The position numbers and the translations under genes are program-made. This document shows positions 63,010 to 64,000 of a DNA stretch of 64,000 nt, piece by piece; positions within the stretch are counted from its first letter, which is position 1; each line of letters opens with the position of its first letter. A model generated the notes under the pieces. It worked only from the letters and a program-made list of their open reading frames with translations. It searched no databases and was not told where the DNA came from. Origin of the DNA: Haloferula luteola (lineage in GTDB: Bacteria > Verrucomicrobiota > Verrucomicrobiia > Verrucomicrobiales > Akkermansiaceae); the NCBI RefSeq assembly GCF_014201715.1, contig NZ_JACHFD010000010.1, forward strand, positions 1 through 64,000. Reading direction: 5' to 3'.

Positions 63010-63335
63010 GGTCGGACGCAAAGCGTGGCAGGCGACGCCAACCGGGTCCAGCGCAAGAGAAATCCGATCGTCTTCTCGGAAAAATCACGCAGTTCATTCG
63101 ATGACGAAACCTTTTGCCAAGCGGGCCGGTCGCGGTATTCTCCGCCCGACTGCTGTGTTCGTCCGCTTACGGCAACGTGCCCGGACCGACTCGAATCAAT
63201 ACGGGGCATTTCATTGGATCCGCCACAAAGACACGCCTTGTTAGGAAGTCTGCGAATGGACCAATCGCCCCACCTACGGAGACACTGGAACGTGGCTCAC
63301 AATGCCGGGGACGGCACAGCGGTCTTTTTTCCCTT
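63010..63335. other. Intergenic region without a supported gene
   Basis: 326 bases between engB and the CPXCG gene, both minus strand. A basic 47-residue frame from ATG 63101 on the plus strand (MTKPFAKRAGRGILRPTAVF...) has no recognisable domain. No tRNA or strong terminator is seen. Confidence 0.35.
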
Positions 63336-63509
63336 TCACGAGTCGCCCAACGACTTCGCCCAGGCCTCGCCATCGTGGACCACGATCACCATGGGCCGAC
63401 AGCACACCTCGCAGTCGTAGTCCATCTCCACGGCACCACCTCCCGCTTCCGGGAGAGCGATCTCGAACCACTCAAAACAGGTGGGGCATTGAACTGAAAC
63501 GAGTTCCAT
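63336..63509 (-). CDS. CPXCG-motif cysteine-rich protein
   Basis: 57 residues: ATG at 63509, TGA at 63336-63338. It reads MELVSVQCPTCFEWFEI, continues with ALPEAGGGAVEMDYDCEV and ends CCRPMVIVVHDGEAWA plus a short tail. The paired Cys motifs (QCPTC, DCEVC) form a zinc-ribbon-like fold; the small family is widespread and of unknown function. The clear motif order makes it a real gene despite its size. Confidence 0.85.
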   Translation of the reverse strand: MELVSVQCPTCFEWFEIALPEAGGGAVEMDYDCEVCCRPMVIVVHDGEAWAKSLGDS

Positions 63510-63552
63510 GATCAAAAAACTGGAATTTTGGGATTCTCCGGGGCGTGATGAT

Positions 63553-63580
63553 TTGACCCCGGGCCGAAATCCATGTTAGA
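63553..63580 (+). promoter_or_regulatory. Weak promoter-like element
   Basis: TTGACC at 63553-63558 with TTAGAT or TAGATG about 17-18 bases later, 60-70 bases before the lipoprotein ATG at 63643. The -35 match is good; the -10 match is poor. Confidence 0.25.
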
Positions 63581-63642
63581 TGGAATCAGCGAAAAGGGAA
63601 GACGCGCTTTCCCCGCCTCACATCGACCCCACCCCATTCAAG

Positions 63643-64000
63643 ATGAAACTCACTCAAGCTCTCATCATGGCCAGCCTGCCATGGATCTTCGCCGCTTGCT
63701 CAGAATCCGACCAAGCTGAAATGAAGGAAAAGATGTCTGGCGCCGCCGACTCCGTGAAGGAGGCCGCCGAAACGGTCGGCGAGCAAGTCAAGGACGGCAC
63801 GGAGGCCGCCATGGAGAAACTGGAAGAAGCCGCGGATGAGGCCAAATCCGCTGGAGACGAGGCGATCGAGAGAGCTCAGGACGCTGCCGCCCAGGTCAAA
63901 GACCTCACGGAAAATGCCGGAGACCGCGCCAGCGAAATGGCATCGGAAGCCGCCGATGCGGCCGCCCAAGCCGCCTCCGAGGCCAAAGAAGCCACCACGG
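63643..64000 (+). CDS. Lipoprotein with long amphipathic helix, cut by the window edge
   Basis: At least 119 residues with no stop before 64000. The signal MKLTQALIMASLPWIFAAC has lipobox FAAC (Cys19). The rest is almost all Ala, Glu, Asp, Lys and Met in heptad/undecad-like order (AADSVKEAAETVGEQVKDG; DEAIERAQDAAAQVKD; ASEAADAAAQAASEAKEA), predicting one long helix or coiled coil like LEA or apolipoprotein proteins. Similar in plan to the lipoprotein at 41670. The role is unknown. Confidence 0.82.
   Translation, partial: MKLTQALIMASLPWIFAACSESDQAEMKEKMSGAADSVKEAAETVGEQVKDGTEAAMEKLEEAADEAKSAGDEAIERAQDAAAQVKDLTENAGDRASEMASEAADAAAQAASEAKEATT

Noticed and set aside
1-64000. rRNA, tRNA, CRISPR arrays, insertion sequences, prophage or toxin-antitoxin genes
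   Set aside because: Looked for repeats, transposase motifs, tRNA T-loops and similar signals; none was convincing.

Overview
The window is 64 kb of ordinary-looking chromosome from a Gram-negative, G+C-rich bacterium, most likely a member of the Verrucomicrobia. The basis is: two secreted proteins with PEP-CTERM sorting tails, a CBM6/glycosidase and discoidin/lectin exoproteins, a TamA/TamB outer-membrane pair, tandem PilB/GspE ATPases, many lipoproteins with small disordered or repeat regions, and start regions that mostly lack strong Shine-Dalgarno sequences. The phylum assignment is inference. I see no rRNA, tRNA, CRISPR array, insertion sequence or prophage. 

Layout. 0.3-9.8 kb (all minus): extracellular functions: a CBM6-glycosidase, a phosphodiesterase-like/TPR protein coupled to an acetyltransferase, and two paralogous PEP-CTERM proteins flanking a discoidin/lectin protein. 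10.3-16.7 kb: TlpA-like thioredoxin, cysteine synthase, SirB1-like protein, phosphate acetyltransferase, PHP phosphatase, phosphodiesterase. 16.8-21.0 kb (plus): amino-sugar operon glmM - stand-alone archaeal-type GlmU acetyltransferase - glmS, preceded by two copies of a 22-bp inverted repeat and followed by a strong hairpin. 21.2-22.9 kb: thyA-folA-DUF3127 (SSB-like tail). 23-25.6 kb (minus): cysS-hemB. 26.3-32.3 kb (minus): type IV pilus/type II secretion operon with two ATPases, an inner-membrane platform protein with a lysine-rich insert, a pseudopilin and intercistronic hairpins. 32.4-33.2 kb: K+ channel with a zinc ribbon. 33.3-38.8 kb: tamB-tamA. 38.8-45.5 kb: N-formylglutamate amidohydrolase-like protein, lipoproteins, tyrS, glutaredoxin, SRPBCC protein, dnaB, SDR. 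45.6-50 kb: PBP2, LuxR-type regulator, YkgJ-type protein, amidase. 50.1-57.6 kb: mfd, then minus-strand nucleotide genes (PNP; purD-pyrR-membrane protein-pyrB with overlapping ends). 57.8-61.9 kb: partial complex I operon nuoD-thioredoxin-nuoE-nuoF with a perfect CRP-type palindrome upstream and a clean intrinsic terminator downstream. 61.9-64 kb: DUF805, engB, a 57-residue CPXCG protein and a truncated lipoprotein. 

How it fits together. Most genes are housekeeping: cell-wall precursor supply (glm, PBP2, amidase), nucleotide synthesis (thyA, folA, purD, pyrB, PNP), tRNA charging (cysS, tyrS), replication/repair (dnaB, mfd), envelope export (Tam, T4P/T2S, PEP-CTERM) and respiration (Nuo). I did not find a clear new defence or biosynthetic system. 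The best leads are regulatory or architectural: the glm inverted repeats, the archaeal-type acetyltransferase between glmM and glmS, the CRP-like palindrome and the thioredoxin inside the nuo operon, the structured T4P/T2S operon, and the SSB-like tail on the DUF3127 protein.
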